A stretch of DNA of 64,000 nucleotides from Trichopria drosophilae. Taxonomy: Eukaryota > Arthropoda > Insecta > Hymenoptera > Diapriidae. A program made the translations under genes and the position numbers. Location of the stretch: contig CM059582.1 of NCBI GenBank assembly GCA_030407085.1, positions 20,255,501 to 20,319,500 of the forward strand, written 5' to 3'. Numbering within the stretch: position 1 is the first letter of the stretch; each line of letters starts with the position of its first letter. The notes under the pieces were generated by a model. It did no database searches. It saw only the letters and a list, made by a program, of their open reading frames with translations, and had not been told where the DNA came from. Below are positions 1 through 12,337 of this stretch, piece by piece.

Positions 1-834
1 AAATCTGACTTCACGCAATTGCACAGGTGCTCGATGCGATTACTTCTGGAAGCAGGCTTTTAAAGAAATACATAAAATAAGAATATATCGTAAGATACCA
101 AAAGGAAAAATGCCAAGGGAGGAAAGGGAAGCGACGAGCAATTATAGCGACGTTTCCTTGCCATCCAATCTTGCACTTGGACTCGCTTGAAGAATTAATC
201 TGCCAGCAATTCGAGTGAAAAGTCTCATTCGGCAAACTCATCGAAGGCGAAGGGATGAGGAAAATATATAGACAGGAGAATTCAACAGGGATATATACAT
301 CAAGAAAATTACTGAACTATAGAATGTGTACATAAGAGATAAGTCGAGAGTCTAAGGTACACGAAGGGAGAATCACGGAGGATAAAGGTATGGAATGAAA
401 ATACCAATTTTCAGCATCGAAATACCGATAAATAACGATGCGATGCATTTAAGTAAATTGGAAGTACACGTGATTGATTGTGAAATCTATTCAGTGATAA
501 AATCTACGATGGAAGTGAAGAATGCAATAAAGGCATGAAGATAAGGCGTCTGTGATTAAAAAAATGATGTTGAGACGAAACAAAAGATAAAAATAATGAA
601 GCGCCAGATAAATGAGTCTTCTGCCGTGCTAAGTAACTATCTTTTCGATTCTACGGCTTTTAGATTATTCCAAGGATCGAACATCAACCATTTTTCATTC
701 TTCCTAGTATAAAGTAGAAATGCTTGGGAAATACTCTGTGCAAATGGCATTTGGAAATGAATCGAATTTGAAGTTTTGTTATGTAATTCATTACACTGAA
801 TCCTTAAAACGTATTTGTAATGTGTCTTTATCTG
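1..834. other. AT-rich non-coding stretch, nothing recognised
   Basis: No gene, RNA or repeat is recognised. A minus-strand open frame of 76 codons (11-241) has no recognisable motif and no downstream continuation, so it is left uncalled. Confidence 0.5.
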
Positions 835-921
835 CCTGAGTAGAAATTTATTTAGGCCCTAATCATAGCCTAACCAAATCGTTAAGGGTTTGATCAGGGC
901 CTTAATAAATTTTTACTCAGG
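835..921. repeat. Short palindromic element (hairpin MITE-like)
   Basis: The ends CCTGAGTAGAAATTTATTTA (835) and the inverted form ending TTTTTACTCAGG (921) pair over about 24 bases around a loop of about 40 bases. The inner arms also pair (GGCCCTAATCAT against TGATCAGGGCC). No clear target duplication is visible. It loosely resembles the CTGATCAGG-rich repeats at 57.3 kb. Confidence 0.6.
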
Positions 922-2530
922 TGGGATCACTTAAACTGGAAGAGACGATCAAATCCAATTTTTAAAAGTACAGCATATTCGGTTATTGAAAGAAAAATAT
1001 GGTGGTAATGTTATTCCGTTGACAATAAAATTGAGTGAAATTGACTAAATATTGATTTTACCTGTTCTATCCAGTCAATTTCGTCAAGTTAAAAATACAT
1101 TTCATGAAACGACTAAATAATATTTGTTTTAAAGCAAATTAACGAAATATTTAGTAGTCATGCTTTAACAGGGGAAGAAATATTTTTTGGTCAAATACCA
1201 CTAGTGTTATTGTGTCTACTATAGCAGAAATATACATTTTGTGACCCACGTTATGAAAAAAAAATATTTATATATATAGTACTTTTAATTAAATTTTAAG
1301 TATATTGTTTAAATATTGTTCAATCAGTTTATTTAATCAGTTGGATGAACTTATATGTTGTTGAATTGACTAACCACATATTTAATTGACATTACTAAAT
1401 TTTGTTATAGTGTGTTCCAAAGTGATTAAAATTTCGATCTAATGAATTCAGCACAGACATTTTTGCGTACAATTTCAACCGAAAACCAACTTTCTTAGGA
1501 GACCGCGTCCGGGTAACTGAAATGTTGAATGAAGCTAGGATTAAAGTACCCAAACGAGCTAACCAAAACTCTGAAAGTATTCCGATTGTATTACATATTA
1601 AATTACATATACTATACGTTACTTTTTCCAATCAGTAATAATGTCAACAGTTTAGATTCAACACCGAAAACTCTATTTCTAGCATCCAAATTCTGTCGTA
1701 GGGTAAGTAATGAGGATAATTCATGACAACGGGTTAGGGCGAAATCGCTAAATGTGAGTGATATAGAACATTGACGTAATAAAAAAAATAGTAACATCCT
1801 GGTAGAAATTCAGTCCAGTTTTATTGCATACAGTCCAATACCTGGAAAAGTTATGTGGTTCAAAACTATACACAGCAAACATCTCCACAAACTAGATAAT
1901 AACTAGCCACAAATAAGTACATCATTTTTTTGTTACAAAACTGTCTAAATATTGGATAGAAATAAATGAATTGAAACCGTCTACATACTTGCCTAAAAAA
2001 CCTGCGTAATACTGTTCAGAAAAGTTATAGACAATATGTATGCAAATATCTTTTTTAAATCTTCTATTATATCTTAATTAAAACTGGACTAAAACTGTCC
2101 TAGATTTATCTAAAAAATGTATCTAATAAATTTTCTTTCAGTTTAATTTTTTATAATTGTGTGAATTGAAAATCTAGCTGAAATCACCAGAATACTTGTC
2201 TACCTGTGTAATCAGTGCGTGTGTCCATTCAGCAAACCCTGAAATATAAAAATTGTGCAGAATTTCGCATTCCTTATAAAAGGGCTTGAAAGAACAATAA
2301 TCCTAGAATGTGTAAAAACTCGACAGAAAATGGACAAAAAATGTACAGACGATATGTATTAGGGACAGAATCGATGTTTTATCGACTTTGGTACTCGGCA
2401 TAGGTTCTTTCCTACGCCATTGCACACCCGATTGGTGATACCTCTTAAATGATTGATATCTTTACTGATTCGCATGACTTGAAAGGAATGTTTATGTTAT
2501 CTTTACGTAATGTCCTTCTTACTCTCTAAA
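922..2530. other. AT-rich non-coding stretch
   Basis: I see no supported gene. The overlapping small open frames at 1395-1797 occur on both strands and match nothing recognised. The only feature is a 45-bp dispersed repeat, listed separately. Confidence 0.5.
2403..2447 (+). repeat. Dispersed repeat, copy 1 of 2
   Basis: The core CCTACGCCATTGCACACCCG followed by GATACCTCTT reappears in inverted orientation at 34363-34410 with few changes. It is probably a fragment of an unidentified interspersed repeat. Confidence 0.6.
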
Positions 2531-2745
2531 TTTCAGTCTAATTGTTACTTTAATAGAGTGAATTTCCAATTTAACGAATAGTGGGAATCCGCCCAACCTC
2601 GTTGAAGTGAAATTTCACTATCACTAAAAGTGAACTTAAGTTACTTTTTCATCCAGTGATTCTCTCTCTTCCTATGAGGTGAAATAAAGTTTGCTGCAAT
2701 AAAGTGAATTTTTCACTCTAATTGCAGTGATTTTCATGGTTTGTA
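2531..2745. repeat. AGTGAAATTTCACT-rich repeat fragment
   Basis: Short inverted motifs built on GTGAAAtttCAC recur several times. Similar sequence with TGRCTCAATxxxCACTC motifs appears at about 12095-12230 and 45541-45660. It looks like an old, degenerate interspersed repeat. Confidence 0.4.
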
Positions 2746-3250
2746 ACAGTATTGGTGCGTCTCAACACTCCAATTAACAATTGTGTGCACAATGAACGTC
2801 TAATGGACATCAATCTATGATCATATCATATGTATGTACGGTCCAAATTTGGACGTGCAATGGATGAAATATGGGAATTAAACGGACGAAAGAAGGGTGG
2901 TGAGGACGAAGATTGCACGTCCAGAACATCATTCGGCATTAAAAAACGGACGAATAATGGATCAAATTCGGACGTAAATTGGACGAATTCTCGATTTGAC
3001 ATGAACAAAATAAAAAATTGGACGCTTAGAAGATCTTTGAACATTTAAAAAAAAAAGAACCTGAAATGAACAACGCACCATAAATGTACAATATATTCCT
3101 TAAAAAATAAAAAATTGGACAAATTATTAGAGCTCAATTAATTTTTTAATTAATTTTTACATTCTTTATATTTTAAGTAGATTCTTATAAATCTCTTGTT
3201 ATTTTTATATATTTTAAAGCTCTCATATAAATTACTACCAAGAATTAGAA
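2746..3250. repeat. GGACG/CGTCC-rich low-complexity repeat
   Basis: The words GGACGAA, GGACGT and their complements recur about ten times between 2790 and 3020. This produces matching open frames of 72 codons on both strands. That pattern is typical of a repeat, not a gene. The last 200 bases are plain AT-rich sequence. Confidence 0.4.
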
Positions 3251-3255
3251 AAAAA

Positions 3256-3307
3256 CTGCCCGACGTAGAATCAAACCCGGGTCTATCGCCAACGCTCTAA
3301 CCACTAC
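3256..3307 (-). pseudogene. tRNA-derived fragment (SINE head or tRNA pseudogene)
   Basis: Read on the minus strand, an A-box-like TGGTTAGAGCG is followed by a B-box-like GGGTTTGATTC with CCCGGG before it, then seven T residues (3249-3255) that could act as a pol III terminator. The anticodon arm is missing: only about 15 bases separate the two boxes. It therefore cannot fold as a working tRNA. It is best read as the head of a tRNA-derived SINE or a deleted tRNA copy. Confidence 0.55.
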
Positions 3308-6300
3308 TATTTAGAGATATATTCAATCAATACTTGACGTCCGTAGGACAATGGTTAGGTCCAAAAGTCGCTTTGAATTTAACTTAGTTGGAAAAACTAT
3401 AATGTCTACTTTGGATCTGGAACACCAAATATTGAATTTACAAATTCCAATTTAAAATTCAGCACCATCGTCCAAAAATCTCGACATTAATAATTTTCAT
3501 GTAGAAATGTTCATCTGGAAAATATATGTAGCGAAGGATTAAGCGAATGCATTTGCTGCGGCATTCGTCTGTCAGGCGTTTTAGCAACCGGTCATAATTT
3601 ATTCTCTGTACGAAATAAAGTCGTACAGAGTTAAATAAAGATGCGAAGCTAGAATGCGATGGTAATAAAGAAAAAGAGTTAAAAAGAGAGGGATAAAGAA
3701 GAGAGGAGTCGAGCATTAAGCAGCGGAAACAGAGCGGCAGAAAAATGTCTATGTGCATCTATCAGACTGGTCTGGAGTGGGTGAGATGCAATGATAAAGA
3801 GGAAGACGGATGGAGACCGCGTGAAGGCGCCAACCTGAAAGCGTCCGAAAGAGAATAACGCGGGTAGAATTAATGAAAGGGCACACGAGGGACACGCGAG
3901 AAAGAGTGGCCAAGAGAGTGTCCAGAGGGGGAGTGAAAGAAATGCACCAGGATTGCGTGCGTGACTAAAGGTCCATTTGCGGTGTACCGATTTATCGTTT
4001 CGGCTAGGGCAGGGTGCATATATACAAGACGATCTCCTACGTATCTCCCGGGCGATGCAGCATCACGGGGATTCCCCGAGAATAAATCTCGAAAAGATGG
4101 ATGCCTACGCAGGGACTTGGCGGGAATATGCCGTAAATATTATGTTCTGAATTACGATCGGTTCTCTCTTTTCAAATGTGGAACCCTCGATAATTATACG
4201 TTGTGATTAAGGGTGTGTACTAAATATCGATGGCGATCTTAAGTAAACCGGTAGCTATTAGCAAATGAATGACAGAGTAATTTGTGAAACGACTGGTTTA
4301 TTAAAACGGACACGCAGTTTATTATTTCCTTGCGTTTTCTCATTTCCGTTATCAGAGGCCCAGGAAGAAATCGTTTAATTCTTTATTGTTCGATTTCGCC
4401 GTCAATTTTAGGTAATGGCGAAGTCTGCTTTTATTTCCTCGGTCCTTCTCGTTAATTCCTTGTTTTGGTTTTACTGAAATTGTTCTGGTAAACGACATCG
4501 TAAGTTTATCGATTGGATGACAGTCGAGATGGTAGGTGACGTATCCAGATATAATTTAAGAATCCTCTGAATTATGGCTACACAAATGTCTTACTTGGTG
4601 GCTAGCTTCAGTCACTGACATCAAATAAGATAACGAGAAAATACCGGATCATGAAAATGTAGAAATAGCTCTGTAAACTGAAAACGAGTTACAGAACATT
4701 GACATTAACGATTCTAGACTCGGTAATCACATACGAGTCAATCGATGAAAAAAAGGTGCTAAGTCATTTTAGATTGTTCTTGGAAAAATGACAAAAACTG
4801 ATGTACTTTACATACAGAATTTATAATGGGAATGTTATTCAACAGAAATTTAACATAACGAACCAGGAGCATTGATGTAGAAATCAATTGAAGTCAATAA
4901 CAGAGCGTACCAGATTTAAAGGCCATTTTTTAGAAGGAATTATAACTCTTCATGATTGGGGACACATTTTTACTTAGCATCATTTTTTTTTCGTTTTTTT
5001 ATTTATTATTTGACGGGCGGAATCGCCCTTTTACACAGATTTTTCATATTTTCATTCATTTCGTATGGATTTTAGTGTACAACATGATCTACTTTTGACA
5101 ACGAAAATACCATCTACGTATATGAAATATTTAAAAAGCTTGGGTTGATCAATAACAAAATATAAGATAGAAATAAAAACAGATATAGTTAGCACACACA
5201 TATCATTTTTTGTTCAGATTTACTATATTTTTATCCGATGGTAATAAATATAGAAACACATTTAAGAACAGATTGTGTTGGTCAGCTATCTTGAATATCA
5301 TACGATGAAAGTATCAAATTCGATAAAACAAAAAACGATGTTGGTTTGCCTCCAGTACATTAGGAAGGCATCCTGCATAAAAAGTTGACCGTATGACCAA
5401 ATCGTTCCTGACGATACTCGAATTAGCCATCGGAGTTACATCAGGGCACCATGCCATCGTTGAGGTTTTTGGTCAAAAAACTAATCGTGACCACCAACCC
5501 AAGATTTCGCACTTTGCGGTTACTTTCTCCTCTCGAAGCTGAAAATCGATATGCAAGGGAATCACTACAACGGCGTGCATGCGACATAAAAGGGGCCGTG
5601 GCACCGATTCTCAAGGCTTCATCGAAAACCGATATCGAAAAATCCTTTGCATTGATTGAACGAGAAAATCGCTGTATTGACTTGGAAAAATCATGGGAGT
5701 TTGGAAAATAGTATTAAATTTTTTTCAGATTTGAAATAGTCTGTTAATACTCTATACTTCCATCAAACAAATTATTACATCGGTTTAGTGTTAAAAAATA
5801 ATTTCCATCATTTTAACACATTATCTGGTTAATCGTAGTTTTGAAATAAATAAGTGGGCAGTATAATTAAAAGACAGTATTCGAAACTTCTGAAAAAAAT
5901 ATGATGTTTGACGTGCAATTTTTGTTTAATGCAATTTTCACTATAATACTGGTTTCTGATTAACTTCTGACCTATCCAAAATGGGATTTCGGTTGTGTTA
6001 GACCTTTGACCAGGTTAAAAGATAGGTTAAAAAATAGGTCGGAATTCATGCGTTCAATAAAATTTATACAGAATTTTGTCGTAAGTCCTTTGCCTTTAAA
6101 TATTTAAAGTCGCTTAGGCGGAGGGTGTAATGAATCAGCCGCCATCTTGAAAATTTGCAAGTGTTGCAAATCATCAAATATTGTGTTACCGGAAATGTCA
6201 ATAAACTACTATTAGACTGGATTAACGTATGAACTGTATAGAAACCTACAAAACCGAAATATTTACAAAACTCCCCATTTTAGAAACATCTTGCGCACTT

Positions 6301-8760
6301 TAGATCCACTTAAACATTTAAATCGATAAAAATCTAAATATGTTAATCATATTCTTGCCGTAAAACAACTGGGAACACGTTCTTGATAGGTTAGAAGATG
6401 ATCAGAAACTAGTATCTTGGTGAAAATAGATTTAAAAAATTGTACTTCATAAATCACTTGTTTTAAGTACTTTTGAAAAAACACGTGTTAAAAGTAAATT
6501 TTCCAAAATTTTGTTAACTCCATTCGAAAGTGCGACCTCTGAGCTAATCAGGTATGGACGTGTCCATATAAAAAAAATTGTTTTGTATAATAGAACCGAT
6601 GATGAAACCCTTGTGCTAATTGTGCACATTTGGCGTTAAAGGATTAATGGCAAATTTCATTAACAAAGTAAAATTTTTGAAAACTAAAGTAATTGTATTG
6701 TGTGAAACGCCAAAATTTGTTAATTTTACTGTAATCCCATTACATCGATATTATAGGAATAAAAGTATTGTTGACACAAACTTTATGGTTTGTGATGATC
6801 CCAAATCGAGTAGGCGGAGAAGATTGGAATTTTTGCGAGGATTCCAAATTACTTGTTTCCGTGTATTAATTAATTATGTCATTATGTAAAGATATTCAAC
6901 AGTTCCATACCACATGCGATTATTTTAGAGAAATTCTTTCGCTCAGGTATTTAAGATATTTGGCTGGTATATTCGTAAGGTACGGTGCGATACTGAATAT
7001 TCGTTTTATCTTTAAATAAGATAAATATTGGTAAAAGTATATTGCACTTAATTGTATTTAAAAATTATTACTGTTATAATAAATAAGCATCAAGGCAGGC
7101 AGCTTGTTGCTAATAAATGTGGTAGCTGACTTGTTGTATATCTTTTTTAAGTGTGCACAACCAGCGGTGCTGGCGCATCACTAAAATTTGGCCCCATTCC
7201 CCCATGGGGGGGGGGGGTGCCTTAAACCCGAAAGGGAGGCAAGACACCTTAAATAACCTACACTCAAGTGTTATAATAAATAATGCAATAAGTTTCAAGT
7301 GCTTTTAAGAGTAATAAAATGTAATTAAATTAAGATGATTAATTAATATTCTATTCTTTGACTCTACATTTAGAACATTTGTAATCCGTAAAATGGAAAT
7401 TAATTTTGTTTACAGCGGCGTCCTTTTGTTAATATAGTTTTAAATTCATTTGTTTATTTATTTACGTGATTATTTATGTATCAATATACAAGGGGATGAA
7501 AAGCTTTGAAGACACAACGGCTAAAAATAACTTACCGTTCAAATTATAAACATCCACTGTTTTATGCAGAACATTTTAATATCGTAAAACACAGCTAAAA
7601 CATATTACATTTTGATGATCGTATACTGAATTGACTATTAAGAAGGGGATTTATTTATATATTAAAAACGTGTATTCATATCAAGACATCTTGATTCCTA
7701 GAGAATGGTAGTTAATATTTTCAATATTCCATTAAAAAACACACGTTGACACATATAAATTATTAAATTTCTTATACATTGTTGTTATTTTCGCAAAATA
7801 CATACTTTTCATTTTCACACATTTTTTCATCATGAAGTTCATTAAGAATATACCTTTAAATACCAAACAATCGAATCACAGCACTTTGTAAACACCAGTT
7901 ATTTAATTGCCGAACTCTTTTGCACTAATCTTTTTACCTGAATTGAAAATATTGGAGATGGCGAATTTAAACATTATTTATATTAGGATTAGCAGCGAAC
8001 TCAATGGAACTAGAACTGCAGTCGATTTAAGCCGTCATTTAGTAACACATACTATAGTTTATAATTATTGAATATTCAAAACTATAGTTCTTTCTTGGAA
8101 GGCACATACGCGTATATGAATTGTATTGAAATGTACACTTAAATATGCATTTTTGATACGAAATTTATATACATGTTATTAAAAATACTACCATTCAGCA
8201 GATGTTACACATTAATTAATAATAAGTTCGATTTTTGAAGACTTGTTTTTTAAATTTCAGCGATACATATTCAAGATAAGCATCGAAGTAAGATGTCAAA
8301 AACTAAAAAACTACAGTCACGTACGGTGGGAACTTCTATAAGTCTGAGAAAAGAATGACACCGAGCCCGTGAAGGTCTGAGAAGATATAATCATATCTCA
8401 TAATTATTTCTTTCATTCACAAATAATTGCAAAATTGCAAATAACATATTATCTACAAAGTATCAAGAATTAAACGAAATTCAAATAAAATGCGTTTAAG
8501 ACTGTTATTTCGACTTTGTTCAATTACATGTCATGAATTTGATTATTTTATGTTGCAATAACGAAGATAAAGAACAATTGATTTCTGTTAATATAGTTCA
8601 GGTTATTCCACGTTGTAATTAGGTCTGCTGCATACAAATCGGATTGGAAACGACTAAATAACGGAAATAAAAATTAATTTTTTTAATCTGTAAAGTCATT
8701 GCATTCGACGACACATGTTTAAAGATTCATGTTACTAAATAAAGTTATGTTTATTCCTGT
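3308..8760. other. Long stretch without recognisable genes
   Basis: The stretch is AT-rich, with a slightly more GC-rich part at about 3,880-4,140 and a G homopolymer at 7206-7217. Small open frames (3961-4206, 5451-5711, 6620-6889) show no family motif, no splice-linked partner and no repeat identity that I can see. Confidence 0.45.
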
Positions 8761-8836
8761 CAGCGCTGTGCCGTTAAATGGACCCCAGCTGTGAGCCAAA
8801 CCTAGATGAGAAAAAGATTTTGATCTGGAAATCACT

Positions 8837-8901
8837 TATAAAATCTCGACTCAGCGATGGACCGTTCGTTTAGTTGTCATCGTGATGTTGTGTTTTAAGG
8901 T
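8837..8901 (+). promoter_or_regulatory. Possible TATA promoter with short first exon and splice donor
   Basis: TATAAAA at 8837-8843 is followed by an initiator-like TTAGTTG (8870) and then TTTTAAG|GTGAAA, a plausible splice donor at about 8900. The segment is less AT-rich than its surroundings. The TATA-to-initiator spacing (about 35 bases) is slightly long. No downstream exon is identified, so this is tentative. Confidence 0.2.
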
Positions 8902-9919
8902 GAAAAGGTCTTATAACCATGAACTTGTAAAAATGGATTGGAAAGAACGATTTTATAATAGGAATTTGTTTTCAGAATATCTCATGTATCGATTTGTGTT
9001 AATTTCACTGACCTTAAAATTAAAAAATAATTATTTATTTATAAACAGTCTTTAATCCAATCAATAATAACAAGTCTGGCAATCATGTCTATTACATTTA
9101 AAAGATTCCCTTATGTATTTCAGGTGGAATATTTTAGAAAAATAAATAATATATGTTGAATATATGTAACTCATTAATCGAACTGTCTCTTAGCAAGCAT
9201 AAGACTTATTAGTCAGTAAATCTATTAACTCCCTTTGACGCATTTTTGCAGAAGAAAATAAAAACATATTTTGAGATATTACTTACCATAATTACAAATA
9301 AATCCTGCCCTGTGTCTTCAATTATTGCTGAACTCAGTGAATTTAATTTATAATTAATTTATATTAATTTATATTAATATTTTATTATTAATCTATATTA
9401 TTAAAATGAACGAAGTAATTTCAGGAAAAGAATTTAAATAGTTTCTCCATGCAAATAACTCCTAACATAAAATATTTCAATTGCAGGGAAACTAACTGTA
9501 CATTTTCGGAACCAAATTTATCTTACATCATTACTCTCTAAGTTTTAAAAAAAATTATCTTACTGAAAACTTTCTGAAATAATTAAGCAACCTTTATTAA
9601 ATTCAATCAATATATAATTCGTTTATTTCACTATTACCAGTTGCATATTTTAGTTAAGTGCTAAATTAACTTAAATTATGGAGTAACATTTACTAATTAA
9701 GAACTGACGTGAATCATTCAAAACCAATACAAACTAGATATATTTTAGAAGTCCATGTCTATTTCAGTGAGAATTACCAATAATAAAGAAGCGATCTGTA
9801 ACAATATAATTTCAATTTTATTAATGCAAATTATGATTTTCTCTAAATCCAATTGTTGAAATTTGAGATACATTGAGAAAGAACGAGTAAAATTACTCTA
9901 AAATTGATTTAGTTTTCGT
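8902..9919. other. AT-rich non-coding stretch
   Basis: Nothing recognised on either strand. Confidence 0.5.
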
Positions 9920-9923
9920 TTAA

Positions 9924-10650
9924 CCCTTTCAGTCACAGACGGACACCAGTGTCCCACCTATATGCTATCGGTTTTTTTAAGGTTTATGAACAGATAGTTA
10001 TCGATTTCGATGCGGTTTTTTTGTTCCTGGCTTTCAGAAGATTCTAATAAGTGTTAATAAATAATATTGCAAAATTCTTTCAAATAATTATTGTTAATAA
10101 CAAATTAGTACCAAAAAAGGCATAATTTTTAAAAGAATTTCATGCCAGGAAGAACTAATCGCTATTAGTATTTGAAATTTGGTAGGCCTGAGTTTTTGAT
10201 GTCGCTGATTACGAATCTGGTGTCAGATTGTCAAAATTCAAAATGGCCCATCCAATATGGCCTACAAATATGTTGAAAAATTATGATTTTGTCTAATATT
10301 TGGTATATAGGGGTTTTTGATGTCAAAAAAAAAACGAAAAAAATACCAAAACTCCTATGTACCAAATAATCCAAATTCATTATCTTTAAAATTTATGGTC
10401 GGCCATATTGGATCCGCCATTTTTAATTTTTAAAATCTGACACCGGATTCCTAATCACCGACCTCAAAAACCCCTATATACCGAATATTAGCCAAATTCA
10501 TTACTTTTAAAATTTTTGATCGGCCATATTGGATCCGCCATTTTGAATTTTGAAAATCTGACACCGGATTCCTAATCACCGATCTCAAAAACTCAAGTAT
10601 ACGAAAATTCAAAAAAATGCCATGGCTGGAAAAATTCGTGACTGAAAGGG
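9924..10650. mobile_element. TTAA-flanked inverted-repeat MITE with internal subrepeats
   Basis: The ends CCCTTTCAGTCAC and GTGACTGAAAGGG are inverted copies, flanked by TTAA at 9920-9923 and 10651-10654. CCC...GGG ends with a TTAA target duplication suggest a piggyBac-type or other TTAA-specific non-autonomous element. Inside, a unit of about 120 bp containing GGCCATATTGGATCCGCCAT recurs at about 10390 and 10510, with a related inverted copy near 10200-10260. No coding sequence is supported. Confidence 0.75.
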
Positions 10651-10654
10651 TTAA

Positions 10655-11897
10655 CCCTTTAACGTCCAAGATGAAGAGATTTTCAGCTCATTTTCAAAGC
10701 TCTCTAGCAAATCAAAAAATCAAAATATCATAATGAAACCTTCATACTTTACTAATTTTGGGAATTATCTATCAATTTATGAGGTCTAAATTGCGATTCC
10801 TTGGTGCAGCAAAACAATATGGCGAATTTTATCTGAAAAAGTACCAAAAAAACAGAAAATTTGTTTTTTCGAAAATTTTTTACAAATGGATAATGGATGG
10901 CGATCCATTTCAAACTATGGACAAACGTAGACAAATAAGTTGTAGTTTAAGACACATCTTTTTTTATTGAGTTTCATTCATTTTAACCTTTGAAAAATTT
11001 CGAAAAAGTTCAAAAATTTTTCCTGAATATTTCTGAAATAAGACGACATTAATCTAAATTATTGTCTTAAATTTAAAAATTTCGATTTATTAAATAATCA
11101 CGGTCACTTTTTAATATATTTGACGATATTAATAATGGCCGATTCATTCACAAAACTACCAAGAACACTTTTTCCGGGAAATTTTACATAGAATATGTTA
11201 TAATAATGTACATTTCCAATATTCTACCCGCCATTTTGGATTTTGAAAATTCCTCATTATATTTCGATTCAATATTTTTTTTTTTTTTAATCATATAATT
11301 CTAAATATAAAGAAATGAAATAAAATAAAGCACCGAAACGTTTACCGACAAGGCATATGAAAAATGTATTATTTTTTTCATTCCCATGGACACCACATTG
11401 AATCACCCATTACTATCATCGTCAAAAATATTAAAAAATCACTGTGAATATTTAATAAATCGAAATTTTACATTTTAAGACAAAAATTTTTATTGATGAC
11501 GATTTATTTCAGAAATATTTAGGAAAAACACGCACATTTTTAGACATTTTCACACTTTTCTGTCATTTTGAATAGGATAAACTCAATGGACTTCAATAAC
11601 AAACTTTTCTCTTTAAAATGCAACTTATTTTTCCGCGTTTGTCCATAGTTTCGATTGGATCGCCATTTGTAAAAAATTGTCGAAAAAACAGTTTTTCCAA
11701 TTTTTCCGAACTTTATCAAATAAACTCCGCTACATTGTTTTTCTGCGTCAAGGAAATTCAATGTTCACTCCATAGATCAATAGAGCATCTCCAAAAATAC
11801 TAAAGTAAGTCGGTTTCATTATAATATTTTCATTTTTCGATTTGCTACAGAGCTTTGAAAATGAGGTAAAAATCTCGTCATCTTGGATAGTCATGTT
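10655..11897. mobile_element. Second TTAA-flanked foldback element, abutting the first
   Basis: It starts CCCTTTAACGTCC directly after the TTAA at 10651-10654. The left arm (10665-10745) pairs with the right arm (about 11805-11890). The mirrored small frames at 10758-10970 (+) and 11540-11761 (-) are the two arms of the same palindrome, not genes. The right terminus is eroded but a TTAA lies at 11898-11901. The middle holds further AT-rich sequence, including a T run near 11275. Confidence 0.65.
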
Positions 11898-11901
11898 TTA
11901 A

Positions 11902-12337
11902 TTTCAATATTTTACGTTATAGAAACCGAGAGGCTTTAGCAGCCTCTTAATAACAGATTTTTTTAAGAATGTTCCTTCACGTTTGTTTAAAGATTATTTA
12001 GAGTTTCAATACATGTTTGTGATTTTTCTCCTGTTCGAAACGGTGCAGATACGCTAAGATAGTAGTAAATTGACATTGTTTTACATAAATTTGCACTTTA
12101 GACGAAGTGAGTTGTCATTCCATTCAGTGGGATTTTTCACGTTATGAGTGACAATTAACTCTTTCAATAGAGTGGCTCAATTTCCACTCGATTAAAAGTA
12201 AATTCCCACTCTAGGTAATTTAGAGACTGCTGATTTTTTTTGCGTTGTTATATTTTACAACGTTGTTTATAATATTTTATGGGAACCCTCCAAAACCTTA
12301 TAAAAGTAAAAAGTTTCGGGGATTTGTCTGTATTTTT
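11902..12337. other. AT-rich stretch with degenerate repeat
   Basis: It contains the AGTGG/CACTC-type repeat fragment (12095-12230) related to those at 2.5 and 45.5 kb. Nothing else is recognised. Confidence 0.4.

Noticed and set aside
2826..3048. Mirrored 72-codon frames on both strands
   Set aside because: Produced by a GGACG-rich repeat; not coding.
10758..11761. Two similar frames on opposite strands
   Set aside because: They are the two arms of one foldback element.
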